A stretch of DNA of 64,000 nucleotides, taken from contig NZ_JAALJH010000026.1 of NCBI RefSeq assembly GCF_011064615.1, positions 1 through 64,000 on the forward strand, written 5' to 3'. This stretch comes from Aquisphaera insulae. GTDB taxonomy: Bacteria > Planctomycetota > Planctomycetia > Isosphaerales > Isosphaeraceae. This document shows positions 24,646 to 34,950 of this stretch, one piece after another. Position 1 is the first letter of the stretch, and every line of letters begins with the position of its first letter. The notes beneath the pieces were generated by a model, which saw only the letters and a program-made list of their open reading frames with translations, searched no databases and had not been told where the DNA came from. A program made the position numbers and the translations under genes.

Positions 24646-25572
24646 TCAGCGGGGGTTGGCGACCGCTCCGGCAGCCCTGGGGGGGATGACGGTCTTGACG
24701 CGATCCCTCGCACCTTCCGGGAACGACGACGGGGCCTCGGGCTCCTCGGTCGTGGGCCGGGCGGTGATGGCGACGAGACGTTCGGCATAGCCCTTCCGGA
24801 GCGCCTTGTCGTGGGAGGGCCGCGGGCCCATGCTGACGAGCAGGGCCCCGTCGGCGGGAATCGTCCAGTGGCCCTCGATCCGCCGGCTGTCGACGTCCGG
24901 GATCTCGATCATCGCGGCGATCGGGGTGGGCTGCGGGCCGTTCTTCGGCATGATCCGCTCGACGAACGAGGTGCGCACGACGCCCGGATCCTCGCCCGGC
25001 TTGGGCACGACCGACTCCCTGTACTTCGTCGAGAAGAAGCCGATGATGCGATTCTCCTCGACGGTCACCTGGGCGTCGACCTTCCCATCCCGGACCTGGC
25101 TGGAGAGGATGTTCACGCGGATCCCGTCGTGGGCTTCCTCCACCTGCGGCTGAAAGGCGAGCTGCGTGGCCGAGCCGGGCTCCCCGTCGGCCACCCGCTT
25201 GAGCGAGCCGACGTACTTGCGGACCTCCTCGTTGGTCATCCGGGCCGGCTCACCAATCCGGCCCAGCATCTTGGGGCCCTGAAGGACATTTGTACGCGTT
25301 TCCGAGATCATCTCCGACATCCACGCCTTGTAGCTGGCCGGGTCCAACGTCCAGGCTGCGGTTGCTTCCTGCCGTCCTACCGGAGTCATGCGGGCCATCA
25401 GCTTGCCCCGCCAGTCCGGGCTCGCCAGGGTGAACTCGCGGATCTCGAACTCGATGGCCTTCGGCGCGGCCGCCTGGCCGGCAGCGGCGGCGGGCCTCGG
25501 CGGAGGGATCTTCGACGGACCGTCGCCCAGCCCCATCAGCGCAGCAAGCATCGTGATCGCGATTCCGTTCAT
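24646..25572 (-). CDS. Secreted hypothetical protein
   Basis: This is a 308-aa protein with a short N-terminal hydrophobic segment (MNGIAITMLAALMGLGDG) that may be a signal peptide, then a Pro/Ala-rich linker and a soluble domain. The start at 25572 has a strong GGGAGG 7 bases upstream. The domain (residues about 40-250) mixes helices and strands, with VDAQVTVEENRIIGFFSTKY and IEGHWTIPADGALLVSMGP, similar in style to the secretin-like repeat regions of planctomycete periplasmic proteins. No family can be named. Convergent to the receptor-like gene. Confidence 0.7.
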   Translation of the reverse strand: MNGIAITMLAALMGLGDGPSKIPPPRPAAAAGQAAAPKAIEFEIREFTLASPDWRGKLMARMTPVGRQEATAAWTLDPASYKAWMSEMISETRTNVLQGPKMLGRIGEPARMTNEEVRKYVGSLKRVADGEPGSATQLAFQPQVEEAHDGIRVNILSSQVRDGKVDAQVTVEENRIIGFFSTKYRESVVPKPGEDPGVVRTSFVERIMPKNGPQPTPIAAMIEIPDVDSRRIEGHWTIPADGALLVSMGPRPSHDKALRKGYAERLVAITARPTTEEPEAPSSFPEGARDRVKTVIPPRAAGAVANPR

Positions 25573-25803
25573 GGGACCTCCCGACGAACGTTCGAAATTG
25601 GTAGACATGGGGCAAAGGCCCGACGTGGGCCGGGATCATAGCGCGAGCGGCCGATCCGGTCAATCCGGGAACCGGGAGAACCTCGGAGTGCGCGAGTCGG
25701 CCGCCCGATCGATCCCGCCTCCGGCGTCGAGTATCATGAAGATCGGCCGAGGGGCTTGCCCCCGGATCCCCACCAAGACCACTCGAAACCACGGCCCTTG
25801 CCC

Positions 25804-28515
25804 ATGACGATCGAGCAGGAAAGGCTCCGCGACGAACGCGAGAAGTCCGTCCCATGGAAGCGCTGGGGGCCCTACCTGAGCGAGCGGCAATGGGGGACCG
25901 TCCGCGAAGACTACAGCGACCATGGCAACGCCTGGGCGGACTTCACCCACGACCACGCCACGTTCCGCGCCTACCGCTGGGGCGAGGACGGGATCGCGGG
26001 CCTCTGCGACGACTCGCAGCGGCTCTGCTTCGCCCTGGCCTTCTGGAACGGCAAGGACCCGATCCTCAAGGAGCGGCTCTTCGGGTTGACCAACGGCGAG
26101 GGGAACCACGGCGAGGACGTCAAGGAGTACTACTACTACCTGGACAGCACGCCGACGCATTCGTACATGAAATTCCTGTACAAGTACCCGCAGGCCGCCT
26201 TCCCCTATGATGATCTGGTCGCGACCAACGCCGCCCGGGGCTTCCACGACCACGAATACGAGCTGATCGACACCGGGATCTTCGCCGAGGATCGCTACTT
26301 CGACCTCTTCGTCGAGTACGCCAAGGCCGCGCCGGACGACATCTTGATCCGGATCACGGCCCACAATCGCGGGCCGGATCCCGCCCCGCTCCACGTCCTG
26401 CCGACCCTCTGGTTCCACGACGTCTGGACCCGGTCGCCCGATGCCGTTCGCCCGGCCTTGCGACGGACCGGCGATTCGCCCGCCGCCATCGCCGCGACCG
26501 ACCCGATCCTGGGCGAGTACCTGCTCCACGCCGAGGCGGCCGACTCGCTCGCGTTCACGGAGAACGAGACCAACACCGAACGCCTGGCGGGGACCCCGAA
26601 TCGGACCCCCTACGTCAAGGACGCCTTCCATCAGCTCGTCGTCCACGGCCACGCGGACGCCGTGAACCCCGCCCGGACCGGGACCAAGGCGGCGGCCCTG
26701 TATGCGGCGGCGATCCCCGCCGGTGGCTCGCGGGTGATCCGCCTGCGGTTCTCCGCCGCGACGACCCGCTTCGCGGACGAGCGAGGCCACTTCGGCCCGG
26801 ACTTCGACGCGGTTTTCGCCGCTCGCGAGCGGGACGCCGACGACTACTACGCCGCGATCATCCCGCCGACGACCGGCGAGGACGGCGCCAACGTGATGCG
26901 GCAGGCGCTCGCGGGGATGCTCTGGACCAAGCAGTTCTATCACTTCGACGTGGATACGTGGCTCCAGGAGCGCGGATGCGACCCGTACTCGCCGGGGGGG
27001 AAGCGGGCCCCTCGCAACGAGCACTGGCACCACATGCACAACGCCGACATCATCTCGATGCCGGACAAGTGGGAGTACCCGTGGTACGCGGCCTGGGACC
27101 TCGCCTTCCACGTCCTGCCGCTGGCCATCGTGGACGAGGGCTTCGCCAAGGATCAGCTCAAGCTGATGCTCCGCGAGCGCTACATGCACCCCAACGGCCA
27201 GATCCCGGCCTACGAATGGAACTTCGGCGACGTGAATCCGCCGGTCCACGCCTGGGCCACGATCTTCACCTACCGCCTGGAGAAGGCGCGGACGGGCAGG
27301 GGGGATATCGGCTGGCTCAAGAGCTGCTTCCAGAAGCTGCTGCTGAACTTCACCTGGTGGGTCAATCGCAAGGACCTTTCCGGCCGGAACGTCTTCGAGG
27401 GGGGTTTCCTCGGGCTCGACAACATCGGCGTCTTCGACCGCAGCCGGCCGCTGCCCACGGGCGGCTACCTCGAGCAGGCCGACGGCACGGCGTGGATGGC
27501 GCTCTTCTGCCAGAACATGCTCGAGATGGCCGTCGAGCTCTCGGCCGAGGACCCGGCCTATGGGGAGCTCGCGCTCAAGTTCGGCGAGCATTTCCTCTGG
27601 ATCGGCTCGGCGATGGCCCACCTCGGCAATGATACCGGGATGTGGGACGAGGAGGACGGCTTCTTCTACGACGTCCTAAGGCTCCCCGACGGCCAGGCCC
27701 GCCGCCTCAAGGTCCGCTCGATGGTGGGCCTGCTCCCGCTCTGCGCCGCGACCGTCTTCGAGGCCGAGGACATCGACCGCACGCCCGAGCTCGGCGAGCG
27801 GCTGCGGTGGTTCCAGCGCACCCGTCCCACGCTCTACTCGGCGATCCACGACCCGACGATCCCCGGCGTCGCCGGCCGCCGCCTGGGCTCCGTGCTGGAC
27901 GAGCCGAAGCTCCGCCGCGTGCTGGGCCGGCTCCTGGATGAGGGCGAGTTCCTCTCCGAGTTCGGCATCCGGTCGCTCTCTCGATACCACGCCGATCACC
28001 CGTACGTGGACCGAGCCGGGCACGACGAGTACCGCGTCGCCTACCTGCCGGCGGAGTCCGACAACGGCATGTTCGGGGGCAACTCCAACTGGCGAGGCCC
28101 CATCTGGTTCCCGGTGAATGCCCTGATCGTCCGGGCCTTGCTCCAGTACTACCTGTATTACGGCGACGACTTCCGGGTCGAGTGCCCGACCGGATCCGGC
28201 AACCTCAAGACGCTCTACCAGGTGGCCGAGGAGATCTCCGCGAGGCTCGCCCGGATCTTCCTGAAGGACGAGAACGACCGCCGGCCGGTCTTCGGGGGCG
28301 CGGCGACCTTCCAGGAAGATCCCCACTGGCGGGATTACATCCTCTTCTACGAGTTCTTCCACGGCGACAACGGCGCCGGGCTTGGCGCCAGCCACCAGAC
28401 GGGCTGGACGGGCATCGTCGCCCGCAGCCTGAGCATGTTCGCAAGCCTCACACCGGAGCAGGTCCTTCGCGAGGGGAAGTTGGCCTACCTGGGCGAGGGC
28501 CTGAAGGGGGACTGA
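25804..28515 (+). CDS. MGH1-like / GH63-type glucosidase
   Basis: This is a 903-aa glycoside hydrolase with an (alpha/alpha)6-barrel, of the group annotated as MGH1-like or GH63-related glucosidase. It has no signal peptide. Seen: an N-terminal beta-rich domain (WGTVREDYSDHGNAWADFTH, then TLWFHDVWTR), then the barrel with KWEYPWYAAWDLAFHVLPLA, YEWNFGDVNPPVHAW, WWVNRKDLSGRNVFEGGFLG, a GGFLGLDNIGVFDRS loop and the C-terminal NSNWRGPIWFPVNAL. In related clan GH-G enzymes the Asp of the YPWYAAWDLAFH-like motif is the acid. The substrate is probably an alpha-glucoside or mannosylglycerate-type solute; this is not resolved. ATG 25804 is chosen over 25756. Confidence 0.88.
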   Translation: MTIEQERLRDEREKSVPWKRWGPYLSERQWGTVREDYSDHGNAWADFTHDHATFRAYRWGEDGIAGLCDDSQRLCFALAFWNGKDPILKERLFGLTNGEGNHGEDVKEYYYYLDSTPTHSYMKFLYKYPQAAFPYDDLVATNAARGFHDHEYELIDTGIFAEDRYFDLFVEYAKAAPDDILIRITAHNRGPDPAPLHVLPTLWFHDVWTRSPDAVRPALRRTGDSPAAIAATDPILGEYLLHAEAADSLAFTENETNTERLAGTPNRTPYVKDAFHQLVVHGHADAVNPARTGTKAAALYAAAIPAGGSRVIRLRFSAATTRFADERGHFGPDFDAVFAARERDADDYYAAIIPPTTGEDGANVMRQALAGMLWTKQFYHFDVDTWLQERGCDPYSPGGKRAPRNEHWHHMHNADIISMPDKWEYPWYAAWDLAFHVLPLAIVDEGFAKDQLKLMLRERYMHPNGQIPAYEWNFGDVNPPVHAWATIFTYRLEKARTGRGDIGWLKSCFQKLLLNFTWWVNRKDLSGRNVFEGGFLGLDNIGVFDRSRPLPTGGYLEQADGTAWMALFCQNMLEMAVELSAEDPAYGELALKFGEHFLWIGSAMAHLGNDTGMWDEEDGFFYDVLRLPDGQARRLKVRSMVGLLPLCAATVFEAEDIDRTPELGERLRWFQRTRPTLYSAIHDPTIPGVAGRRLGSVLDEPKLRRVLGRLLDEGEFLSEFGIRSLSRYHADHPYVDRAGHDEYRVAYLPAESDNGMFGGNSNWRGPIWFPVNALIVRALLQYYLYYGDDFRVECPTGSGNLKTLYQVAEEISARLARIFLKDENDRRPVFGGAATFQEDPHWRDYILFYEFFHGDNGAGLGASHQTGWTGIVARSLSMFASLTPEQVLREGKLAYLGEGLKGD

Positions 28516-28573
28516 CCCCAACGCGGCCGTACGCGGAAGGAACGTCGGTCGATCCGCGCGTATCGCTCTCCGG

Positions 28574-31500
28574 TCAGTTCTCCTGGTCCTTGATCTGCAA
28601 TCGAATCTCGTCCGAGTTGCCCTTCAGCTCCGGCGCGTACATCGCCTGGGCTCGGGCCGGCAGGGCGTGGAATTGGCCCGGGATCTCGGCGCGGAGGCGA
28701 TAGGCGACGCTGTGCTTGCCGCGGGCGAGCGTCCGGGTGAAGAAGGCGACGCGGTCGTCGCGGAACTCGACGTACGCGCCCAGGTCGTTGCCGTTGTAGC
28801 CGCTGCGGACCTCCACCGGCTCGAAGCCCGCGGCCTTGTAATCCTCGAACAGCAGGTACTCGTAGTCGTTCTTGCTCTCGATCTCGAGCTCGACCTCCAC
28901 GAGCTCGCCGCTCTTCAGCGTGGCGCCGTCGGCGACCGGCTCGCGGCGGTACTTCTCGACCTTCTGCGAGACTGCCTGGCCGCGCCCGCCGGCGACGTCG
29001 ATGGACTTTTCTTCGGGGATCAGTCGGTAGACCCTGCGATCGACCTTCACCTCGAGGCCGGCGCGGGCGATCGGATCCTCGAGCGTGAAGTTCGTCAGGT
29101 AGGCGTTGAAGTAGAGGGGGCCGGTCCCCGCGCGGGCGAGGCGGAGCTTGTGGGCTCCGGAGTCGAGCTGCTTGCCTTCCAGGACCAGGGCGTTGTCGAA
29201 GGCGAAGAGGTTGGAGGCGTTGATCTTCACCTCCTTGCGGGGCTGGCCGTCGACGGCGATCGTCACCGTCATGTCGGGCCTGTCCTCGCCGCTGGCCTTC
29301 AGGTAATCGGCCATGGCCTCGATGCAGTACGACGTATCGCGGGTGGACTTCCAGTAGTGGCCGTGCTGTCGGTTGTTGAGCAGGTACTTCACCAGCCTGG
29401 GGGCGAGCTCCCCCTTCGGGTCGGTCCTCGCCAGGAGCTTGAGGAAGAACGCCTGGGTCTCGATCTCGGAGCCGTACCACCACCACCAGTAGCCCTCGTT
29501 GGGGAGCTTCAGGTAGGCGGTCTGGTTCTCGGCATCCTCGACGACGTACTGGCGGAAGTTCTTGAGGACGGCCGCCAGCTTGTCCTTCTCGCCGAGCTTC
29601 TCGAGCGCCAGGCCGAACAGGCCGCGGGCGTAGAGCGAGAGCCGGACGCGGTCGCGGTCGAGGAACCCGAGCATGGCGTCGTCGCGGTGGCCGGCGTCGG
29701 TCAGGACGCCGAAGACCAGGGCGTCGGTGTCGTCCGCCACCTTCTTGTAGGGCCGCACCTCGCTGATGCCGTTCTGGAGCAGCGTGACCTGCTCGGCCTG
29801 GTGCTTCTGGAGCCAGGCGACGCCCCGGTTGAGGACATCCGGCGGGACCGCGAGGTCGTTGCCGCGAGCGACCTGGAGGCCGTGGACGACCAGCGCCGTG
29901 GTATGGGGCGAGGAGTATTCGCCGAACCCGCTGAACCAGCCCCAGCCGCCGTCGGAGAGCTGCATGTCGGTCAGCCGCTGGAGGCCGTCGGTGGCCATCT
30001 TGCGGACCTCGTCGACGTCGTAGACGGCGTTGTGCTCGTACCCCTTCCACTGGGCCGCACGCTCCTTCGCGTCGCCGAGCTGCTGGGCGTTCAGGTTGGT
30101 CCGCTTGTCGCGGATGGCCTTCAGGTCCACGCCCATGTCGATCAGGATCCGCTGGGTGATCACCGTGGGCAGGAACCGGTTCAGGGTCTGCTCGGTGCAG
30201 CCGTAGGGGTAATCGGCCAGGTACGGCAGCGCGTCCACGAGCGCACCGGCGAGCGTCGGCGAGTAGCGGACCTCCAGGCGGGTCTGATCCGGGCGGCGGT
30301 CCGCCGGGACGTTGAGCGTGACCTCGGCGGCGTCCTGGTCGGGTCGGATCGAGCCGGCGAGGGCTTCCATCTTGAGCATGCCGTGGACGTACGCCGGGAA
30401 GGTCATCTGGGCGGCGTCCGATTCCTCGTCGGAGATCGCCTTCATGCGGATGACGGCCTGGCCCTCGTGGGCGACCTGGACCCGCCAGTCGATCCGCTTC
30501 TCGCCCCCCGCGGGGATGTCCACGGTTCGGGAGGATTCGTCGAGGGGCTTGAGCACCGAGCCCTCGGTCTCGAGCACCACCTGGACCGACTTGCCGGACT
30601 TGAGCTTGTTGTGGACGTTGGCGGAGAGGACCACCTCGTCCTTCTGGACGAAGAACCGGGGGGCCTGGAGGCGGACGAGGAGGTCCTTGGTCGTGATGAC
30701 CTCGGCCTCGCCCTGGCCGACCTTCGTGCCGGGTCCCATCGTCCAGGACTTCACCTTCCAGGTCGTCAGGCTCTCGGGCAGGTTGAACTCGACCTCGGCG
30801 ACGCCGTTGGCGTCGGGCGTGACGGCCGCGGCCCAGAAGGCGGTGTCGGCGAAGTTGGTCCGGACGACGGGCTCCGCGCCGGCCGTCGCAGGGACAGGGG
30901 CGGAACCGACGAGCGAGCCTGTGTCCGCCAACCGATCGCGTGTCTCCTTGATGCTAGACGTCGCCAGTTCCGCCATGGGAGCCGCCGCGGCCGGCGCCGC
31001 CATGGGCATCGGCATCTCCGCCTTCTCCATCGCGCCGCCCATGCCGCCCATCATGCCGGCACCGCGCATCGCCCTGCCGGAAGGCATCGAAAACCGGAAT
31101 CCAAGTTGCCATTCGGTGGCCCCACCGAATTGCCCGATCGGCTGCATGCCGACCTCTCCCGGCCGGTTCAGGTTGCCGAACGAGCGATCGAGCGACGACT
31201 CGGTCTGCGGGTAGAACTCCCGCCGCCACTTCCAGAACGTCTCCTTGATCTCCGGGACGTTCGAACCGCCGGAGATGTACTCGACGGCCTTGTCGTAGAC
31301 CGTGAGCACGGTCGAGCCCACGAATGGCCGGCCGTCGGGTCCGGCGAGCTTGACCTTCACCTTCGCTTTCTGGCCGGGCTTGTAGGTCGGCTGGGAGGGC
31401 TCGACGGTGACGTCGGCGACCCGCGACTCGGGCGGGACGGCGATCTCGCGGGCCTCGGAGTGGACCTTGCCGCCGACGACCGTGAGGGCCTCGAGGAAGA

Positions 31501-34500
31501 AGTTGGGCATGTCGCGGGGGACGACGCCGATGTCCTCCACCGTGCTCTTGCCGCGGACCTTGATCACCTTCGGCGGCAGGTAGACGCTGTTCGTCGGCCG
31601 GACGAAGAGGAGGACCGTCGAATCGACCTGGTTCGCGTTGATCAGAAGCTTGACGGACTCGCCCGCCCGGTATTCCTTGCGGTCGGGGATGATCTCCAGG
31701 TCGTTGAAGCGGAACGAGGCCCCGTCGAAGCCCTGGCCCAGGATCGAGAAGAGATAGCCCCCCTCGACGACATGCCCCTGGCCGTCGTCCACGACCGCGC
31801 TGAAGCGGTACTGCCCCGGCGCGGCGGCCTTCACGGCCTGGTGGAACTCGCCCCGGGCGTCGAGCGCGATCGGCCAGCTCTCGACGGGCGTCTCGATCGG
31901 CTTGCTCTCGGCGTCATAGGCAACCTTCAGGAGCTTGAGCGTCCCCTTGCCGGCGACCGGCTTGTTGTCGAGCGTCTGGGCCTTCAGGTCCGCCTCGATC
32001 GAGTCCCCGGCGCGGTAGTGGCCGCGGTCGACCCAGGTCGTCACGCGGAAGGGCTCCCGCGCGACCAGCACGGTGCCGGAGCCGTCGATCGTCCGCCGCG
32101 ACCGGTCGGTGACCGACGCGGTGATCTCGTACCGGTGGTCCTGGTCGGGGTGGGCGGCCTTCGCCAGGCCGGTGTCGATCTCGATCGAGTACGTGCCGTC
32201 GGGCTTGATCGGGACCTCGCCCTCGGCCACGACCTCCGGGGGGGCGGGCGGTTGGTTCAGCCACCACGGCGCGGGCCGGAAGACGCCCCACCGCGACCAG
32301 CCGGGATACCAGGTCGAATCGGCGGCGAACCACCAGTAGCCGGATCCGAAGAGCCAGTCCCAGCGGGCGACGGGGAACCACCGGGCCGAGGCCGTCGTGC
32401 GGCTGACCTTGTACTTGACCTTCCCCTCGGCGACGGGCCCGCCGAAGTAGTATTTCGCCTCGATCCTGGCGGTGACCTTCTCGCCCAGCATCACGGGTTT
32501 GGTGGGGGCCTCCACGTTCACCTCGAACTCGGGCTTCTTGTATTCCTCGACGCGGAAGGTGCCCCCTCCCATGTTCGGGATCAGCACCTGGTAGATGCCA
32601 AGGGGCGCATCGGAGGGGAGCTCGAGGGAGCCGTCCAGGCCGCCGTAGGCATCCGTGGGGAGGTTCTTCTCGTAGAGCTTCTCTCCCTTCGGATTTTGGA
32701 CGACGACGCTGAAGGTCTTGCCGGCGAAGTCCGAGGCCTCGGGCTGATCATAGCGGGCGTGGGCGATCCAGAACTTGAATCGGACGGGCTGGCCGGGGCG
32801 ATAGACCGGCCGGTCGGTGATGGCGTAGGTCCGGACCTGGTTGTACTCGGCGTCGTACCCCTGGGCCCCCCAGATGTTGCTGAAGCCCAGGTAGGCGAGG
32901 CGGCCCTCCGTCGTCGTCGCGGTCGTGACCCACTGGTACATCCCCTGCTGGTCGCCGAACTCGGATGTCGGCACGATCACCTGGCCCTGCCCGTCGGCCT
33001 TCACCGCGAGGGACTTCGTCTCGGTGCGGAACCGGTTCTTGCCCGGCTCCTGGACCGATCGCCAGCCGAAGAACTTCACGTCCGCGCCGGCGACGGGATG
33101 GCCGCCGCGGGCGTCGGCGATGAAGTAGTACGCCTTCTGCTCGAGCGACTTCTTGACGATCGCCGTGTCGTCCAGCCAGGCGATGATGAAGCAGGTGTTG
33201 CCCCCGTCCATCTTCGCCGAGACGAGGTAGGCGCCGGCCTTCTGGAGCGGCGTGGTCACCTCGACGCGGCGGTCGCGATGGCCCTCGCGGGGCTCCAGGT
33301 CGAGGTCCCAGCCGGCGACGTTGCGGCCCAGGTATTGCTGCTGATTCCGGCCGATGAGGCGATTGCCGATGTCGCTGACGTCCATCCGCTGCCAGTCGAG
33401 CTGGGGCGGTCGCGAGGCGATGTACTCCTTCACGTCCGCCAGGAGCTTGCCGATGTTGACCTCATACGCCTCGAGGCGGACGCGTCGGCCGTTCCGGAAG
33501 ACGTAGCTGAGAGTCGCCCCCTTGCCGGCCGGCTGGGTCATGGTGGGCTCGAACGAGCCCCAGGCGCCCAGGATCTGATCGAGTTGCTGGGCCTTGCCCC
33601 CTCCGGGGTCGCCATACTGGGCGATGCTCTGCTTGAGGTAGTCGGCCGCGCGGGCGAACTGGCGGCGATTCTCGAAAATCCCGACGAGCCGGCCGAGCGC
33701 CTCCTGGCCCTGGCCGGAACGCGGGTCGGCGGCGATGGCCTGGTAGACCTTGATCGGGTTGAACTCGTCCGGGAGCGAGAACCTCTTGATCCCGGTCGCG
33801 AGCCGGGCCATCGTCTCCTCATCCTTGAGCGTCTCGAGCCCGGCGATGTCGACCTCGTCGTCCTGGCGTGCCCCGAAGGGGGCGGGGAAGCCGCCCCCGG
33901 AGAGCGTCTGGGTGCCGAACTGGCCGAGCAGGAAGTCGGCGAGGGTGATCCGGGCCGAATTGAGCTGGCTCGCGTCCAGCTCGACCGACTGGGCAAGCGC
34001 CCACCGCCACCGCTCGCCGTCGTTCTTCGCCTCCTTGAAGCCGGCCGGGACGCGGTAGAAGACGGGGGAGCCGTCGGCATCGACCGGAGCGGAGGACGTG
34101 CCGGGTTGTCCCCAGCCGCGGTAGCGGAACTCCTCGTAGTCCGGCAGGGAGTCGAGCGGCGTGAGGCTCTGGAGCTTCCAGGACTCGCCGTTGAACCTCG
34201 AATGGAGCAGCGCCGTGGCCAGGGCGGCGAAGCAGCGCCCGGCCGCGGGCCGGTCGGGATCGGTCCGGGCGAGCTCCGCGGACCGGGCCAGGAGCTGGAT
34301 CGCCCGGGCTCGATCGCGTTCCAGGGCGTTGACCATCCGGCCGCCGCCCCGGTGCGGCCCGCGGTGGAACTTGCCCCCGACGATGAAGCCGAACGGCTGC
34401 CCGCCGCCGCCGAGGTAGCTGAGGCCCGCCGCCTGGAGCAGCCGCCAGTTCCCGTTGTGTGCCGCGATCACGGCGTCGCGGAAGTCATCGACCTCGTCGG

Positions 34501-34750
34501 CTCGATTGAGCTGGGCGAGGCACTGCAACGCCATCCCGAGGTCCTGGTCGACGAGCCCCGGATCGTCCTTCGGGTCCAGCGCCAGCGCGCGGAAGCCGTC
34601 GTAGCACTCCTTGTAATTGCCCTCCTGGAAGAGCTTCCGGAGCGCGTTCCGGTCCGGCGGCCTCGGGGCTTCGAAGAACCCCATCACGCTGCCGAGCAGG
34701 GCCGACAGGGACGCCGATACGCAGAGAGCCACGAGCAACAAGGTCTTCAT
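28574..34750 (-). CDS. Alpha-2-macroglobulin family protein (bacterial)
   Basis: This is a 2058-aa protein with a signal peptide, a Pro- and Gly-rich N-terminal region containing TPR-like sequence, macroglobulin domains, a Met/Ala-rich bait-like stretch and a thioester domain. The thioester motif is intact: YPYGCTEQTL, with Cys near residue 1511. Bacterial alpha-2-macroglobulins trap proteases at the cell surface. The usual partner pbpC is not next to it, as is common for the YfhM-like subgroup. The low-complexity segment (MRGAGMMGGMGGAMEKAEM, about 1230-1260) lies just before the C-terminal half and could be the bait. The start at 34750 (MKTLLLVALCVSA) gives a normal signal peptide. Confidence 0.92.
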   Translation of the reverse strand: MKTLLLVALCVSASLSALLGSVMGFFEAPRPPDRNALRKLFQEGNYKECYDGFRALALDPKDDPGLVDQDLGMALQCLAQLNRADEVDDFRDAVIAAHNGNWRLLQAAGLSYLGGGGQPFGFIVGGKFHRGPHRGGGRMVNALERDRARAIQLLARSAELARTDPDRPAAGRCFAALATALLHSRFNGESWKLQSLTPLDSLPDYEEFRYRGWGQPGTSSAPVDADGSPVFYRVPAGFKEAKNDGERWRWALAQSVELDASQLNSARITLADFLLGQFGTQTLSGGGFPAPFGARQDDEVDIAGLETLKDEETMARLATGIKRFSLPDEFNPIKVYQAIAADPRSGQGQEALGRLVGIFENRRQFARAADYLKQSIAQYGDPGGGKAQQLDQILGAWGSFEPTMTQPAGKGATLSYVFRNGRRVRLEAYEVNIGKLLADVKEYIASRPPQLDWQRMDVSDIGNRLIGRNQQQYLGRNVAGWDLDLEPREGHRDRRVEVTTPLQKAGAYLVSAKMDGGNTCFIIAWLDDTAIVKKSLEQKAYYFIADARGGHPVAGADVKFFGWRSVQEPGKNRFRTETKSLAVKADGQGQVIVPTSEFGDQQGMYQWVTTATTTEGRLAYLGFSNIWGAQGYDAEYNQVRTYAITDRPVYRPGQPVRFKFWIAHARYDQPEASDFAGKTFSVVVQNPKGEKLYEKNLPTDAYGGLDGSLELPSDAPLGIYQVLIPNMGGGTFRVEEYKKPEFEVNVEAPTKPVMLGEKVTARIEAKYYFGGPVAEGKVKYKVSRTTASARWFPVARWDWLFGSGYWWFAADSTWYPGWSRWGVFRPAPWWLNQPPAPPEVVAEGEVPIKPDGTYSIEIDTGLAKAAHPDQDHRYEITASVTDRSRRTIDGSGTVLVAREPFRVTTWVDRGHYRAGDSIEADLKAQTLDNKPVAGKGTLKLLKVAYDAESKPIETPVESWPIALDARGEFHQAVKAAAPGQYRFSAVVDDGQGHVVEGGYLFSILGQGFDGASFRFNDLEIIPDRKEYRAGESVKLLINANQVDSTVLLFVRPTNSVYLPPKVIKVRGKSTVEDIGVVPRDMPNFFLEALTVVGGKVHSEAREIAVPPESRVADVTVEPSQPTYKPGQKAKVKVKLAGPDGRPFVGSTVLTVYDKAVEYISGGSNVPEIKETFWKWRREFYPQTESSLDRSFGNLNRPGEVGMQPIGQFGGATEWQLGFRFSMPSGRAMRGAGMMGGMGGAMEKAEMPMPMAAPAAAAPMAELATSSIKETRDRLADTGSLVGSAPVPATAGAEPVVRTNFADTAFWAAAVTPDANGVAEVEFNLPESLTTWKVKSWTMGPGTKVGQGEAEVITTKDLLVRLQAPRFFVQKDEVVLSANVHNKLKSGKSVQVVLETEGSVLKPLDESSRTVDIPAGGEKRIDWRVQVAHEGQAVIRMKAISDEESDAAQMTFPAYVHGMLKMEALAGSIRPDQDAAEVTLNVPADRRPDQTRLEVRYSPTLAGALVDALPYLADYPYGCTEQTLNRFLPTVITQRILIDMGVDLKAIRDKRTNLNAQQLGDAKERAAQWKGYEHNAVYDVDEVRKMATDGLQRLTDMQLSDGGWGWFSGFGEYSSPHTTALVVHGLQVARGNDLAVPPDVLNRGVAWLQKHQAEQVTLLQNGISEVRPYKKVADDTDALVFGVLTDAGHRDDAMLGFLDRDRVRLSLYARGLFGLALEKLGEKDKLAAVLKNFRQYVVEDAENQTAYLKLPNEGYWWWWYGSEIETQAFFLKLLARTDPKGELAPRLVKYLLNNRQHGHYWKSTRDTSYCIEAMADYLKASGEDRPDMTVTIAVDGQPRKEVKINASNLFAFDNALVLEGKQLDSGAHKLRLARAGTGPLYFNAYLTNFTLEDPIARAGLEVKVDRRVYRLIPEEKSIDVAGGRGQAVSQKVEKYRREPVADGATLKSGELVEVELEIESKNDYEYLLFEDYKAAGFEPVEVRSGYNGNDLGAYVEFRDDRVAFFTRTLARGKHSVAYRLRAEIPGQFHALPARAQAMYAPELKGNSDEIRLQIKDQEN

Positions 34751-34950
34751 CGCTGCCTCGCTCCGTCCTGGCCGCCCCGCCGACACGCGGTGACGAGATG
34801 GGTAAGCCGTTACTATAACGTTGGTGGAGGCTGTTTATTAGGTGGTGCCGGCGGCGACTCGATGGCCTGGGCTGAAGTGCCTTCGGCCGGCCTGTCGATC
34901 GAGAGGACCAGGTTCGGTCCTCGATCCTTGCGATGCGGCGAGGCGAAGTG

